Shown here piece by piece: positions 41,894 through 51,642 of a stretch of DNA of 64,000 nucleotides (the stretch's first letter is position 1; each line of letters begins with the position of its first letter). The position numbers and the translations under genes are program-made. Below the pieces are notes generated by a model. The model was not told where the DNA came from, searched no databases, and saw nothing but the letters and a program-made list of their open reading frames with translations. The stretch is from Comamonas sp. 26. Lineage in GTDB: Bacteria > Pseudomonadota > Gammaproteobacteria > Burkholderiales > Burkholderiaceae_C. The stretch lies in NCBI RefSeq assembly GCF_002754475.1, contig NZ_PEFL01000001.1, forward strand, positions 1,364,001-1,428,000, written 5' to 3'.

Positions 41894-41943
41894 CGCCACG
41901 TAAAAGGCCTGAGTGTTCTATGACTCAGGCCTTTTACGTGGCG
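41894..41943 (-). promoter_or_regulatory. 21-bp perfect hairpin in the infA upstream region
   Basis: Arms 41894-41914 and 41923-41943 (CGCCACGTAAAAGGCCTGAG with its complement) are perfect over 21 bp with an 8-base loop. The inner part, AAAAGGCCTGAGT...ACTCAGGCCTTTT, has the shape of an intrinsic terminator, but no gene ends here on either strand. It lies upstream of infA on the minus strand, so it may be a leader attenuator, an sRNA end, or part of the infA 5' UTR. Confidence 0.6.
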
Positions 41944-42254
41944 GGCGCGCAGCGCAGACTGCGCAGACCAAACAAAAGGCCGATATCCCATTAGCAATGC
42001 GGCAAAAAGCATTCAGCTAAACACCAGAATTGTAGCGTCTTGGCCTTGCTTAGGTTCTGGAAAAAGGGTAGGACGTCGCATCGATAAGACGGGTTTTGTG
42101 CACTTTTTCATAGAGGTTTCACGGATGTCTAGGGCGGCTTTGCCGGTGCAGTAGATGCAGACGCAGGCCGGTGTTTTGAAAGACCGTGGCGGTCGCCGTT
42201 GTCTTGGCTAGAATCCTGTCCACTGTTCTATAACTTTGATAGCAAAAAAACACT
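41944..42254. other. Intergenic between infA and psd
   Basis: About 310 bp with the divergent promoters of infA and psd. TACAAT on the minus strand near 42026-42031 is a possible -10 box for infA. TAGAAT near 42210 is a possible -10 for psd. Neither has a convincing -35 box. TTTGATAGC near 42236 resembles the scattered repeat motif. No gene is seen. Confidence 0.4.
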
Positions 42255-43118
42255 GTGTCTGATCGACTTGCCGTACTTTCTCAATATTTCTTGCCCAAGC
42301 AGGCTCTGACCGTCTTGATGGGGAAACTGGCCGAGGCCCAGGCCGGCAGCTTGACGACGGCAGTCATTCGTCGCTTTATCCAGCGTTACAAGGTCAATAT
42401 GGCCGAGGCGGCCAACCCTGATCCAGCGGCTTATAAGACATTCAATGCCTTTTTTACGCGGGCGCTCAAGGATGGTGCTCGTCCTCTGGCTCCGGCGGAC
42501 TGGGTATGCCCTGTCGATGGTGCCATCAGCCAGTTTGGCAAGATTGAAGGCGAGCAGATCTTTCAGGCCAAGGGTCACCAGTACAGCGCCACCGCACTGG
42601 TGGGAGGCGATGCCGCACTGGCGCGGCAGTTTGATGACGGTAGCTTTGCCACCATCTATCTGAGCCCGCGTGACTATCACCGCATTCATATGCCCTGTGC
42701 AGGCAAGCTGAGCAGTATGACTTATGTGCCCGGCGATCTGTTTTCAGTCAACCCGGTGACTGCGCGTGGGGTGCCCGGCCTGTTCGCGCGCAATGAACGC
42801 GTGGTCTGTGTGTTTGATACCGTGCATGGCCCGTTTGTGATGGTGCTGGTGGGCGCCACGATTGTGGGCAGTATGGCGACGGTATGGCATGGCCTGATCA
42901 ATCCGCCGCGCCCTGGTCACATCAAGACCTGGAACTATGAAGGCGCTGAAGCCATAGAGCTGGCTAAGGGCGCCGAAATGGGCCGCTTTCAGCTGGGCTC
43001 CACCGTGGTCATGCTGTTCCCGAAAAGTGCGGGGCTGCAATTCAATGCGCAGTGGCAGCCTGCAGCGCCGGTGCAACTGGGTCAGGTGATGGCCAATGCA
43101 CAGACCCCGTTGAACTGA
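42255..43118 (+). CDS. psd: Phosphatidylserine decarboxylase (proenzyme)
   Basis: A 287-residue membrane enzyme starting at GTG 42255, making phosphatidylethanolamine. Family features: [17 protein letters not shown] near 57-73, [35 protein letters not shown] near 82-116, the active-site [13 protein letters not shown] near 140-152, and the self-cleavage motif LGST near 246-249, where Ser becomes the pyruvoyl group. This motif splits the proenzyme into beta and alpha chains. The length matches bacterial Psd. A strong terminator follows. Confidence 0.96.
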   Translation: MSDRLAVLSQYFLPKQALTVLMGKLAEAQAGSLTTAVIRRFIQRYKVNMAEAANPDPAAYKTFNAFFTRALKDGARPLAPADWVCPVDGAISQFGKIEGEQIFQAKGHQYSATALVGGDAALARQFDDGSFATIYLSPRDYHRIHMPCAGKLSSMTYVPGDLFSVNPVTARGVPGLFARNERVVCVFDTVHGPFVMVLVGATIVGSMATVWHGLINPPRPGHIKTWNYEGAEAIELAKGAEMGRFQLGSTVVMLFPKSAGLQFNAQWQPAAPVQLGQVMANAQTPLN

Positions 43119-43134
43119 ATTCAAGTTCCATAGC

Positions 43135-43169
43135 AAAAGCCGCTGACGCAATAAGCGTCAGCGGCTTTT
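43135..43169 (+). terminator. Intrinsic terminator after psd
   Basis: AAAAGCCGCTGACGC and GCGTCAGCGGCTTTT form a perfect 15-bp stem with a 5-base loop, followed by T residues. Confidence 0.9.
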
Positions 43170-43184
43170 TTGATGCCTGACTAT

Positions 43185-43448
43185 TTACAGAAACCAGGTC
43201 AGCGGCTGGGGGCTGCGCTCGGTGGTGAACAGCGAAGGTGCCAGATGCAGGCGGTCTGGTTTGACGGGGTCGTCATGGCCTTGCAGATAAACCATCAGCT
43301 CTCGTCTGCGCAGAATGACGTGGCTGACGACTTCTCGTCGGCCATTTTGGGTCACCTCGGTACCGGGGCGAAACAGCGGCATATGAAACAGGCCACTGCG
43401 GGTAGTGCTGGGCGGCGGTGCCGCAACTTCATTGGAGGCGAGCTGCAT
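43185..43448 (-). CDS. Small hypothetical protein downstream of glnD
   Basis: 87 residues if started at the ATG at 43448, which has GGAAAG at good distance; the frame can also begin at a TTG at 43508 that overlaps the glnD stop by four bases (107 residues). It reads MQLASNEVAAPPPS, then GLFHMPLFRPGTEVTQNGRREVVSHVILRRRELMVYLQGHDDPVKPDRLHLAPSLFT. The middle part predicts a small beta-rich domain. I do not recognise a family with known function, though short proteins with this layout after glnD look familiar from Burkholderiales. It is in an operon with map and glnD by position. Confidence 0.7.
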   Translation of the reverse strand: MQLASNEVAAPPPSTTRSGLFHMPLFRPGTEVTQNGRREVVSHVILRRRELMVYLQGHDDPVKPDRLHLAPSLFTTERSPQPLTWFL

Positions 43449-43504
43449 AGGCTTTCCGTAGTAGTGGTGAATGCTTATCGGCAGCTTTTCTCGCAACTGA
43501 AGCC

Positions 43505-46153
43505 TCAATTTCCGCCGGGCTGGGCCAGTGCTTTGAGTAGCTCGGTCTCTATGCGCAATTGGCTGTTGTTGTCTTGCAGCTCCGGGCCTTCGATCAGGAA
43601 CGTGTCTTCCACCCGCTCACCCAGCGTGCTGATCTTGGCCAGATGCACGCTGATATGGTGCTGAGCCAGGATGCGGGCAATGATGTAGAGCAGGCCGGCG
43701 CGGTCAGATGCGGAGATGGATAGCAGCCAGTGCTGCGCCTTCTCATCAGGCCGCAGTGCGACACGTGGTGCAAACGGAAAGCTTTTGACCCGGCGGGACA
43801 ACCGTCTTTGCGAGGGTGTGGGCAGCGGGCCGCCCTTCAGCAGAGCGTGTGTCAGGTCGTTTTCCACCATGTGCATCAGCTCACGGTACTGCTCTTGCAT
43901 AGTGGGGGCAATGACCTGGAAGGTATCCAGCGCATAGCCGTTGTTGGCCGTGTGCACGCGGGCGTCGAGAATCGAAAAACTGGCGCGATCGAAATAGCCG
44001 CAGATGCGGGCAAACAGATCGGCCTGGTCTGGTGCATACACCAGCACCTGCAGGCCTTCGCCCGCCAGTGATCGACGGACACGCACTACGGGTTTGCCAG
44101 AGCCTACATGGCGCGAGAGATGGCGGGTGTGCCATGCAATATCAGCCGCTTCATGGCGCATGAAGTAGCTCACATCCAGCGATTCCCAGAGTTTTTTGTG
44201 TGACTCAAAAGGCTGGGCCGTCAAGGCCAGCTGGATCAAGGCCTCGCGCTTGCGGCCTTCCACTTCGGCAGCGGCATCGGGGGCGCGGCCGCCCAGCACG
44301 CGCAGTGTCAGGCGGTAGGTGTCTTCCAGCAGCTTGCCCTTCCATGCGCTCCAGACCTTGGGGCTGGTGCCGCGAATGTCGGCCACGGTCAGCAGGTACA
44401 GGGCGGTCAAATACCGCTCATTGCCCACGCGATCGGCAAAGGCGCGAATCACGTCAGGGTCGGACAAGTCCTGTTTCTGTGCGACCTGGCTCATGGTCAA
44501 GTGCTCGCGCACCAGAAACTCGGCCAGTTTGGCATCGGCTTTGTCAACCTGGTGGGCGCGGCAAAAGCGCTTGATTTCTACCGAGCCGGTGATGGAGTGA
44601 TCGCCGCCGCGGCCCTTGCCGATATCGTGAAAAAGGGCTGCCAGATACAGAATCCACGGCTTGTCCCAGCCTGCGGCCAGCTGGGAGCAGAACGGATATT
44701 CGTGGGCATGCTCGGCCATGAAGAAGCGCCGCACATTGCGCAGGACCATCAAGATATGCTGATCGACCGTGTAGACGTGGAACAGGTCATGCTGCATCTG
44801 CCCCACGATGCGGCGAAACGGCCAAAGGTAGCGACCCAGCACCGAGGTCTGGTTCATTAGCCTGATGGCATGGGTGATGCCGCGCGGCTGCTGCAGAATT
44901 TTCATGAAGGTGGCGCGGTTCACCGGGTCATGGCGAAAGGCGCTGTCCATCACATCGCGGCTGGCATACAGCGCGCGCAGGGTGCGAGTGGAAAGGCCGG
45001 TCAGCCCCTCATGCTGCTCATACATGAGAAAAGTCTCAAGAATCGCGTGCGGGTCGCGCTCGTACAGGTCGTCGCTGACGACCTCAATGGCGCCAGCCTT
45101 CTCGCAAAAGCGCTCGTTCAGGCGAATCAACTCATGCGAGCTGGGGTTCAGGCGCTCCTCAATGCTCATGCGCACAATCTGGCACAGCTGCGTGACGGCT
45201 TTGGCCGCCCAGTAGTAGTGGCGCATCAGCGTCTCACCTGCGCGCATGGCCAGCTTGCGGCCTTCGGGCGTGGTGGAGCGGTAGCCAAAGGCCTCAGCCA
45301 CGGCGGTTTGCAAGTCAAACACCAGGCGGTCTTCATGCCGCCCCGCTGCTGCGTGCAGGCGGGCGCGGATCAGGCTGAGCAGAGATTCATTGGATTCGAG
45401 CTGCTGCACCTCAAACGGAGTAATCAGACCTTGCTCGGCCAGCTCATGCCAGCTGCTGCCCAGGCCTGCGGCCTTGGTGAGCCAGAGCATGGTGTGCAAA
45501 TCGCGCAGGCCGCCGGGCGATTCCTTGCAATTGGGTTCCAGCGAGTACGGCGTGAAGTCATATTTGGCATGACGCTGGCGCATCTCCAGAATCTTGCCTT
45601 CGACAAACGCCTTGGGCTCCATCTGCGCACGGAACTGGCTTTCGAAATCGGCAAACAGGGGCTGGTTGCCGGTGATGCGGCGTGACTCCAGCATGGCGGT
45701 CTGCACCGTCAGGTCTTGCGCGGCTTCTTGCAGGCATTCGGCAATGCTGCGCACACTGGAGCCAATTTCAAGCCCTGCATCCCAGCAACTGCTGATGAAT
45801 TGCTCGATGCGTGCTGCGATTTCAGGCGCAGGCTGTGCCCCACTTTGGGGCAGAAGCACCAGCACATCAATGTCTGAATAAGGAAAGAGCTGGGCGCGCC
45901 CATAGCCGCCCACGGCCAGCAGGGTTGCGGTCTCTGGCATTTGCGCCCGCTGCCAGAGTGTGCGCAGCAGGCCATCGGCCAGTTCACTGAAATGGTGCAG
46001 CACACCCCGAACGCTGCGCCGGCCCAGAGCCGGGTTTTGCAACAGCGCTATCTGCTTGGCCTTGGCCGTGCGGAATTCCTCGCGCAGAGTTTGCAGCGAG
46101 AGTTGATCGGGCGCATCAGGCGCGGCGGCAGGAGAGAGGGCAGAAGAGGTCAT
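43505..46153 (-). CDS. glnD: Bifunctional PII uridylyltransferase/uridylyl-removing enzyme
   Basis: 882 residues from the ATG at 46153 (MTSSALSP); an ATG eight codons upstream is also possible, and neither has a strong binding site. GlnD senses glutamine and modifies the PII protein. The nucleotidyltransferase domain has GGYGRAQLFPYSDIDVLVLL near 82-101. The PII-binding and linker domains follow. The HD hydrolase domain has LAALFHDIGKGRGGDHS near 500-517. Two ACT domains lie at about 700-870 (VLVYAPDQADLFARICGYFDRASFSILDARVHT and LLSISASDRAGLLYIIARILAQHHISVHLAKISTLGERVEDTFLI). All catalytic motifs are intact. The pairing with map is standard. Confidence 0.96.
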   Translation of the reverse strand: MTSSALSPAAAPDAPDQLSLQTLREEFRTAKAKQIALLQNPALGRRSVRGVLHHFSELADGLLRTLWQRAQMPETATLLAVGGYGRAQLFPYSDIDVLVLLPQSGAQPAPEIAARIEQFISSCWDAGLEIGSSVRSIAECLQEAAQDLTVQTAMLESRRITGNQPLFADFESQFRAQMEPKAFVEGKILEMRQRHAKYDFTPYSLEPNCKESPGGLRDLHTMLWLTKAAGLGSSWHELAEQGLITPFEVQQLESNESLLSLIRARLHAAAGRHEDRLVFDLQTAVAEAFGYRSTTPEGRKLAMRAGETLMRHYYWAAKAVTQLCQIVRMSIEERLNPSSHELIRLNERFCEKAGAIEVVSDDLYERDPHAILETFLMYEQHEGLTGLSTRTLRALYASRDVMDSAFRHDPVNRATFMKILQQPRGITHAIRLMNQTSVLGRYLWPFRRIVGQMQHDLFHVYTVDQHILMVLRNVRRFFMAEHAHEYPFCSQLAAGWDKPWILYLAALFHDIGKGRGGDHSITGSVEIKRFCRAHQVDKADAKLAEFLVREHLTMSQVAQKQDLSDPDVIRAFADRVGNERYLTALYLLTVADIRGTSPKVWSAWKGKLLEDTYRLTLRVLGGRAPDAAAEVEGRKREALIQLALTAQPFESHKKLWESLDVSYFMRHEAADIAWHTRHLSRHVGSGKPVVRVRRSLAGEGLQVLVYAPDQADLFARICGYFDRASFSILDARVHTANNGYALDTFQVIAPTMQEQYRELMHMVENDLTHALLKGGPLPTPSQRRLSRRVKSFPFAPRVALRPDEKAQHWLLSISASDRAGLLYIIARILAQHHISVHLAKISTLGERVEDTFLIEGPELQDNNSQLRIETELLKALAQPGGN

Positions 46154-46281
46154 GCGCAGCAGAAAAAAGGGTTTCAACAGAGCAATTGCTTAACTACCAC
46201 CTTAACTCAACTGACTTGGGCTTGAAGCCGGTGTCTGCAAAAAGGTGAGCGCAAAGCGCTTGCGACACAAGGGCTGCAAGC

Positions 46282-46319
46282 AAAAAATATGCCGCAACCA
46301 GTCTGACTGGGTGCGGCAT
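46282..46319 (-). terminator. Terminator between map and glnD
   Basis: ATGCCGCA and TGCGGCAT with inner CCAGT/ACTGG make a 14-position hairpin with small mismatches. On the minus strand it is followed by T-rich sequence. It would end or reduce the map transcript before glnD. Confidence 0.75.
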
Positions 46320-46344
46320 GGTGCTCGGGGCAGCTGAAAAATGA

Positions 46345-47157
46345 TCAGGTGCGGATGGCTTTGATGAAGTCTGGGGGCGTAGGCGAGCCATCCGACCAGG
46401 TCAGCACGTCATAGCCTGTTTTGGTAACGGCCAGCATCAGCTCCCATTGGGCGGTCAGGCTGCGGTCTTTGGTAATCACAGTCCAGCCATCGGGCATGGC
46501 CTTGATATCGCGTTTGCCCAGATTCAGCATGGGCTCGATGGTGAAGACCATGCCTTCTTCCAGCACCACACCGTCGCCGGGGCGGCCGTAGTGCAACACC
46601 TGCGGCTCGTCGTGGAAGACTTTGCCAATGCCGTGGCCGCAGTACTCACGCACCACGGTCAGGTTATGGCCTTCGGCATAAGTCTGGATGGCATGGCCAA
46701 TATCGCCCAGCGTGGCACCGGGCTTGACCTGCTCGATACCCTTCCACATGGCTTCAAACGTCAGCTTGCTCAGGCGCTTGCCAGCAATCGTGCCGTCACC
46801 GATCAGGAACATGCGGCTGTTGTCGCCAAACCAGCCGTCATCGGTAATCACGGTCACGTCCACATTGACGATATCGCCTTTCTTCAAAGGCTTGTCATTG
46901 GGAATTCCGTGGCAGACCACGTGGTTGACCGAGGTGCAGACATAGGCCGGGTAGGGCGTCATGCCCGGCGGCTGATAGCCCAGGCAGGCGGTCTTGGTGC
47001 CTTGCTCGGCCATGCGCGCGGCGCACAGGTCGTCGATTTGCTGGGTGGTGATGCCCGGCTTGATGTGGGGGGTGATGTAGTCCAGCACATCCGAAGCAAA
47101 GCGGCCGGCAATGCGCATGCGCTCGATGTCTTCGGGGGTTTTCAGTGTGATGCTCAT
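46345..47157 (-). CDS. map: Methionine aminopeptidase, type I
   Basis: 270 residues from the ATG at 47157, directly after ATGGGGGGAATTATCCC on the opposite strand; a longer frame to 47199 lacks support. The enzyme removes the initiator Met. The pita-bread metalloprotease ligands are visible: His in NHVVCHGIPNDK near 79, Asp in VNVDVTVITDDGWFGDNSRMF near 97-108, His in REYCGHGIGKVFHDEP near 171, Glu in VFTIEPMLN near 204 and Glu in TAQWELMLAVTKTG near 235. Its length is typical. glnD follows downstream. Confidence 0.96.
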   Translation of the reverse strand: MSITLKTPEDIERMRIAGRFASDVLDYITPHIKPGITTQQIDDLCAARMAEQGTKTACLGYQPPGMTPYPAYVCTSVNHVVCHGIPNDKPLKKGDIVNVDVTVITDDGWFGDNSRMFLIGDGTIAGKRLSKLTFEAMWKGIEQVKPGATLGDIGHAIQTYAEGHNLTVVREYCGHGIGKVFHDEPQVLHYGRPGDGVVLEEGMVFTIEPMLNLGKRDIKAMPDGWTVITKDRSLTAQWELMLAVTKTGYDVLTWSDGSPTPPDFIKAIRT

Positions 47158-47331
47158 GGGGGGAATTATCCCATCGCGGGCTTGAACTTGCAGGGGCAAG
47201 GGACGCGAGGTCCTGGGGTAAGCCCGAGGGACGGTAAAATGTGAGGCTCACCGATACAGTGCCTTGGCTTTGACCTTTAACGGGTCAAGGCGGGGGCGCA
47301 TTCACCAGCCTTCACATAAACAGGCCGCCAC

Positions 47332-50300
47332 GTGACCTTGCATTTGACACAGTTTGAGGGTGGAAACGCTCTTAGCTCGTTCCGCGCTCAACAGCTTTTG
47401 ACCGATCTGGTCGCTATCCACCCCAAGATCACCAGCGTGTCAGCACGCTTTGTGCATCTGGTGGCTACGGAGGGTGCTCCGGTTCCCGCATTGCAAGAGC
47501 GCCTGTCGGCACTCTTGACCTATGGCGATCCCTACATCGGCACAGCCGAAGGTGTGGCATTCATTGTCACGCCCCGTCTGGGAACGATCTCGCCCTGGGC
47601 CTCAAAGGCGACCGACATTGCCCGCAACTGCGGTCTGAACGTCTTCCGCGTCGAGCGCATGACCGAGTTCCGTGTGGAACTCAAGTCCGGCATCCTCGGC
47701 GGCAAGCCCGAGCTGTCGCAAGAGCAAACCGCGCAAATCGCCGCTCTGCTGCACGACCGCATGACCGAATCGGTCTTTGCCACCCGTGCAGAGGCCGAGC
47801 AGCTGTTCACAACCCTGGCCGCAGAGCCCATGGAGTTTGTGGATGTGCTGGGTGGCGGCGCTGCTGCTTTGGAAAAAGCGAACAAGCAGTGGGGCCTGGC
47901 CCTGGCCGAAGACGAAATCGAGTACCTCGAAAACGCCTTCAAGGGCCTCAAGCGCAACCCCACCGATGTGGAGCTGATGATGTTCGCGCAGGCGAACTCC
48001 GAGCACTGCCGCCACAAGATCTTCAACGCCAACTTCACTATCGACGGTGTGGCGCAAGAGAAGTCGCTGTTCGGCATGATCCGCAACACCGAAGCCGTGT
48101 CGCCCCAGCACACGGTGGTGGCGTACTCGGATAATGCCTCCATCGTGCAAGGCCATGAAGTCGAGCGTTTTACCGCCAAATTCAATGTTGGCGCAGACAG
48201 CGTAAGCGCTCCTAGCTATCAAAAACAGACTGCCATCAACCATGTGTTGATGAAAGTTGAGACGCACAACCATCCCACGGCCATCTCTCCGTTCGCAGGT
48301 GCATCCACCGGCAATGGCGGCGAAATTCGTGACGAAGGCGCCACCGGCCGTGGCTCCAAGCCCAAGGCGGGTCTGACCGGTTTCACCGTCTCCAAGCTTT
48401 GGGGCAGTGAAGTGGGTAAGCCGGAGCACATTGCCAGCCCGCTGCAAATCATGATCGAAGGCCCCCTGGGTGGCGCGGCGTTCAACAACGAGTTTGGCCG
48501 CCCCAACCTGACCGGTTACTTCCGCGAGTACGAGCAGCAAGTCGGCGACATCACCCGTGGCTACCACAAGCCCATCATGATCGCTGGCGGCCTGGGCGTG
48601 ATCGACGCCGAGCAGACCAAGAAAATTCTGTTCCCCGCTGGCACCTTGCTGATTCAGCTGGGCGGCCCCGGCATGCGCATTGGCATGGGCGGCGGTGCAG
48701 CCAGCTCCATGGCCAGCGGCACCAACGCGGCTGAGCTGGACTTTGATTCGGTGCAGCGCGGCAATCCCGAGATTGAGCGCCGTGCGCAAGAAGTCATCAA
48801 CCACTGCTGGCAGCAGGGCGAGAAGAACCCCATCTTGGCCATCCACGACGTGGGTGCCGGTGGTATCTCCAACGCCTTCCCTGAGCTGACTAATGACGCG
48901 GGTCGTGGCGCACGCTTTGACCTGCGCGCCGTCAAGCTCGAAGAGTCGGGCATGTCCCCAAGGAAATCTGGTCCAACGAATCGCAAGAGCGTTACGTGAT
49001 GGCCATTGCCCCTGAGTCGCTGGCGCAGTTCGCCGCTTTCTGCGAGCGCGAGCGCTGCCCGTTTGCCGTCATCGGTACGGCCACTGAGGAGCGTCAGCTG
49101 GTGCTGGAAGACACGGCTGTGGAATCGGGCGACCAGAAGTTCCCGGTCGACATGCCCATGGAAGTGCTGCTGGGCAAGCCGCCCAAGGTGCACAAAGATG
49201 TGACCACCGTAGAGCGCGAGCTGCCCGCCATCAACCTGACCGGCGTGGCGCTGGAGCAGGCCGTGATCGACGTGCTGGCCCACCCCACCGTGGCCTCCAA
49301 GCGCTTCCTCATCACCATCGGCGACCGCGCCGTGGGTGGTCTGACGCACCGCGACCAGATGGTTGGCCCATGGCAAGTGCCTGTGGCCGACGTGGCCGTG
49401 ACGCTGGCGGATTACAAGGGCTTCAAGGGCGAAGCCATGGCCATGGGCGAGCGCACGCCGCTGGCGGCCATCAACGCGCCAGCATCGGGCCGTATGGCCG
49501 TGGCAGAAGCCATCACCAATATGCTGGCTGCGCCCATTGAGCTGAGCAAGATCAAGATGTCGGCCAACTGGATGGCCGCTTGCGGCGAAGCCGGTGAAGA
49601 CGCTGCCTTGTACGCCACGGTGAAGGCCGTGGGCATGGAGCTGTGCCCGGCGCTGAATATCTCGATCCCCGTGGGCAAGGACAGCTTGTCAATGCGCACG
49701 CAGTGGAGCGAAAACGGTGTGACCAAGAAGGTCACCTCGCCCGTGAGCCTGATCATCACCGGCTTTGCATCGATTGACGATGTGCGCACCACGCTGACGC
49801 CCCAGCTCAACGCCGAGGAAGACGACAGCACATTGGTGCTGATCGATCTGGGCCGCGGCAAGATGCGCATGGGTGGCTCGATTCTGGGCCAGGTCCTCAA
49901 CCAATCCGGCAACGAAGTGCCTGATCTGGACGACGCCAAGGATCTGATCGCCATGGTGGACGCAGTGAATGCACTGCGCGCCAAGGGCCTGATCCTGGCC
50001 TACCACGACAAGGGTGACGGCGGCCTGCTGGCGACCGTGGCAGAAATGGCTTTTGCGGGCCATGTGGGCGTGGCGCTGAATGTGGACATGCTGATCACCG
50101 AAGGCGACGGCATCTCCGACAGCCGCATGGACAGCGGCGAAGGCAAGAACTGGGGCAAGCAAGTCTCCGGCCGCCGCGAAGACCTGACCCTGCGCGCACT
50201 GTTCAACGAAGAGCTGGGCGCCGTGCTGCAGATCAAGACCGCGGACCGCACCGAAGTGCTGCAAGTGCTGCGCGAGCACGGCTTGATCCAGTGCAGCCAC

Positions 50301-51341
50301 ACCATTGGCAAGACCCGCCCCGTGTCATCCCCCGTGGATGCTGGCAAGGGCGAGCTGCAAGTGTGGCGCGATGCGAACAAGGTGTTTGGCGCAACGCTTT
50401 CCGACCTGCACCAGGTGTGGGACGCCGTGAGCTGGAAGATTACCCAGCAGCGCGACAACCCCGTGTGCGCCGACAGCGAGCACGCAGCCGCTGGCCAAGC
50501 AAGCGATCCCGGCATGCATGTGCAGCTGACGTTCGACCCTCAGGTCAACGTGGCAGCGCCTTTCATCAACGTGGCTGCCAAGCCCCGCGTGGCCGTGCTG
50601 CGCGAGCAGGGCGTGAACTCCCATGTGGAAATGGCCTACGCTTTCACCGAAGCCGGTTTTGAAGCGGTGGACGTGCACATGAGCGACCTGCAGGCTGGCC
50701 GCGCACAGCTGAAAGACTTTGCCGGCGTGGTCGCCTGCGGTGGCTTCAGCTACGGCGACACATTGGGTGCCGGTATTGGTTGGGCACGCTCCATCACGTT
50801 CAACGACCGTTTGTCGGAGCAGTTCCAGGCGTTCTTTGGCCGTACCGACACCTTCGGTCTGGGCGTGTGCAACGGCTGCCAGATGTTTGCCGAACTGGCC
50901 GACATCATCCCCGGCGCACAAGACTGGCCGCGTTTTACGCAAAACCAGAGCAACCGCTTTGAAGCGCGTCTGAGCATGGTGGAAGTGCTGGAATCGCCTA
51001 GCCTGTTCCTGCAAGGCATGGCTGGCTCGCGCCTGCCTATCGCCGTGGCACATGGTGAAGGCTTTGCCAACTTCCAGTTCCGTGGCAACGCGGATCAGGT
51101 CGTCAAATCCATGCGCTACGTGGACAACCACGGCCTGCCTACCGAGCAGTACCCGTTCAACCCCAACGGCTCGGCCGGTGGCTTGACGGCTGTGACCACG
51201 GATGACGGCCGCTTCACCGCCATGATGCCCCACCCCGAGCGTGTGTTCCGCAACGTGCAGATGAGCTGGACTTCGGGCGACAAGTCCGAATTCAGCCCCT
51301 GGATGAATGTGTGGCGCAACGCCCGCAAGTGGCTGGGCTGA
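47332..51341 (+). pseudogene. purL: Phosphoribosylformylglycinamidine synthase (purL), split by a one-base frameshift
   Basis: PurL makes FGAM from FGAR, glutamine and ATP in purine synthesis. The large form has about 1,330 residues. Here the frame from GTG 47332 runs to a stop at 48999 (555 residues, last 11 out of frame), and the remainder resumes in the next frame through 51341. At 48956-48959 the sequence reads ATG TCCCC AAGG; one extra C would give [23 protein letters not shown] and join the frames. Synthetase motifs ([40 protein letters not shown], near 305-345) and the C-terminal glutaminase (CGGFSYGDTLGAG, LGVCNGCQMF with the Cys nucleophile, MPHPER) are all intact. All other sequence is undamaged, so an assembly error or a very recent mutation is likely. 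Confidence 0.93.
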
Positions 51342-51385
51342 TGTTTCAGCGCCGCTGAGAGTTAAACGCTCTTCGTAAAAAGCAG

Positions 51386-51417
51386 AAGCCGGTTGACGCA
51401 AGTCAGCCGGTTTTTTT
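51386..51417 (+). terminator. Intrinsic terminator after purL
   Basis: AAGCCGGTTGAC and GTCAGCCGGTTT pair over 12 positions with two G-T pairs and a GCAA loop, followed by TTTTTT. Confidence 0.82.
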
Positions 51418-51642
51418 CATGTCTGGAATTTTGGGCTTTTTTCGTTTTTGCGCTGCAGCCAGATGATAGGCTGGTGAATGTCGTAAAGCAGACGCTCATG
51501 GCCGGTGCCAGAGAGGCGCTGCACGCGAGCTGGAAGCACAAGCGCTATCGTGGATTTTTGAAGAAAATCAGTCTCAAGCCCTCGATATATAAGCGCATGC
51601 AGCTATCAAAATGAATGCAGCAGTTTCGAATGGGAGGCTTGG
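51418..51642. other. Promoter region of the five-gene SWIM-VWA cluster
   Basis: No gene is supported in these 225 bp. AGCTATCAAA at 51601-51610 is one copy of the scattered motif. GGGAGGCTTGG before the GTG at 51643 is the ribosome binding site of the first gene. Confidence 0.45.

Noticed and set aside
47332..51341. purL as two separate genes
   Set aside because: The second frame starts in mid-domain and both pieces join exactly with one added base; a natural two-subunit PurL has a different split (PurS/PurQ/PurL).
51393..51614. 73-codon plus-strand frame after purL
   Set aside because: Starts in the purL terminator, no homology-like features, no ribosome binding site.
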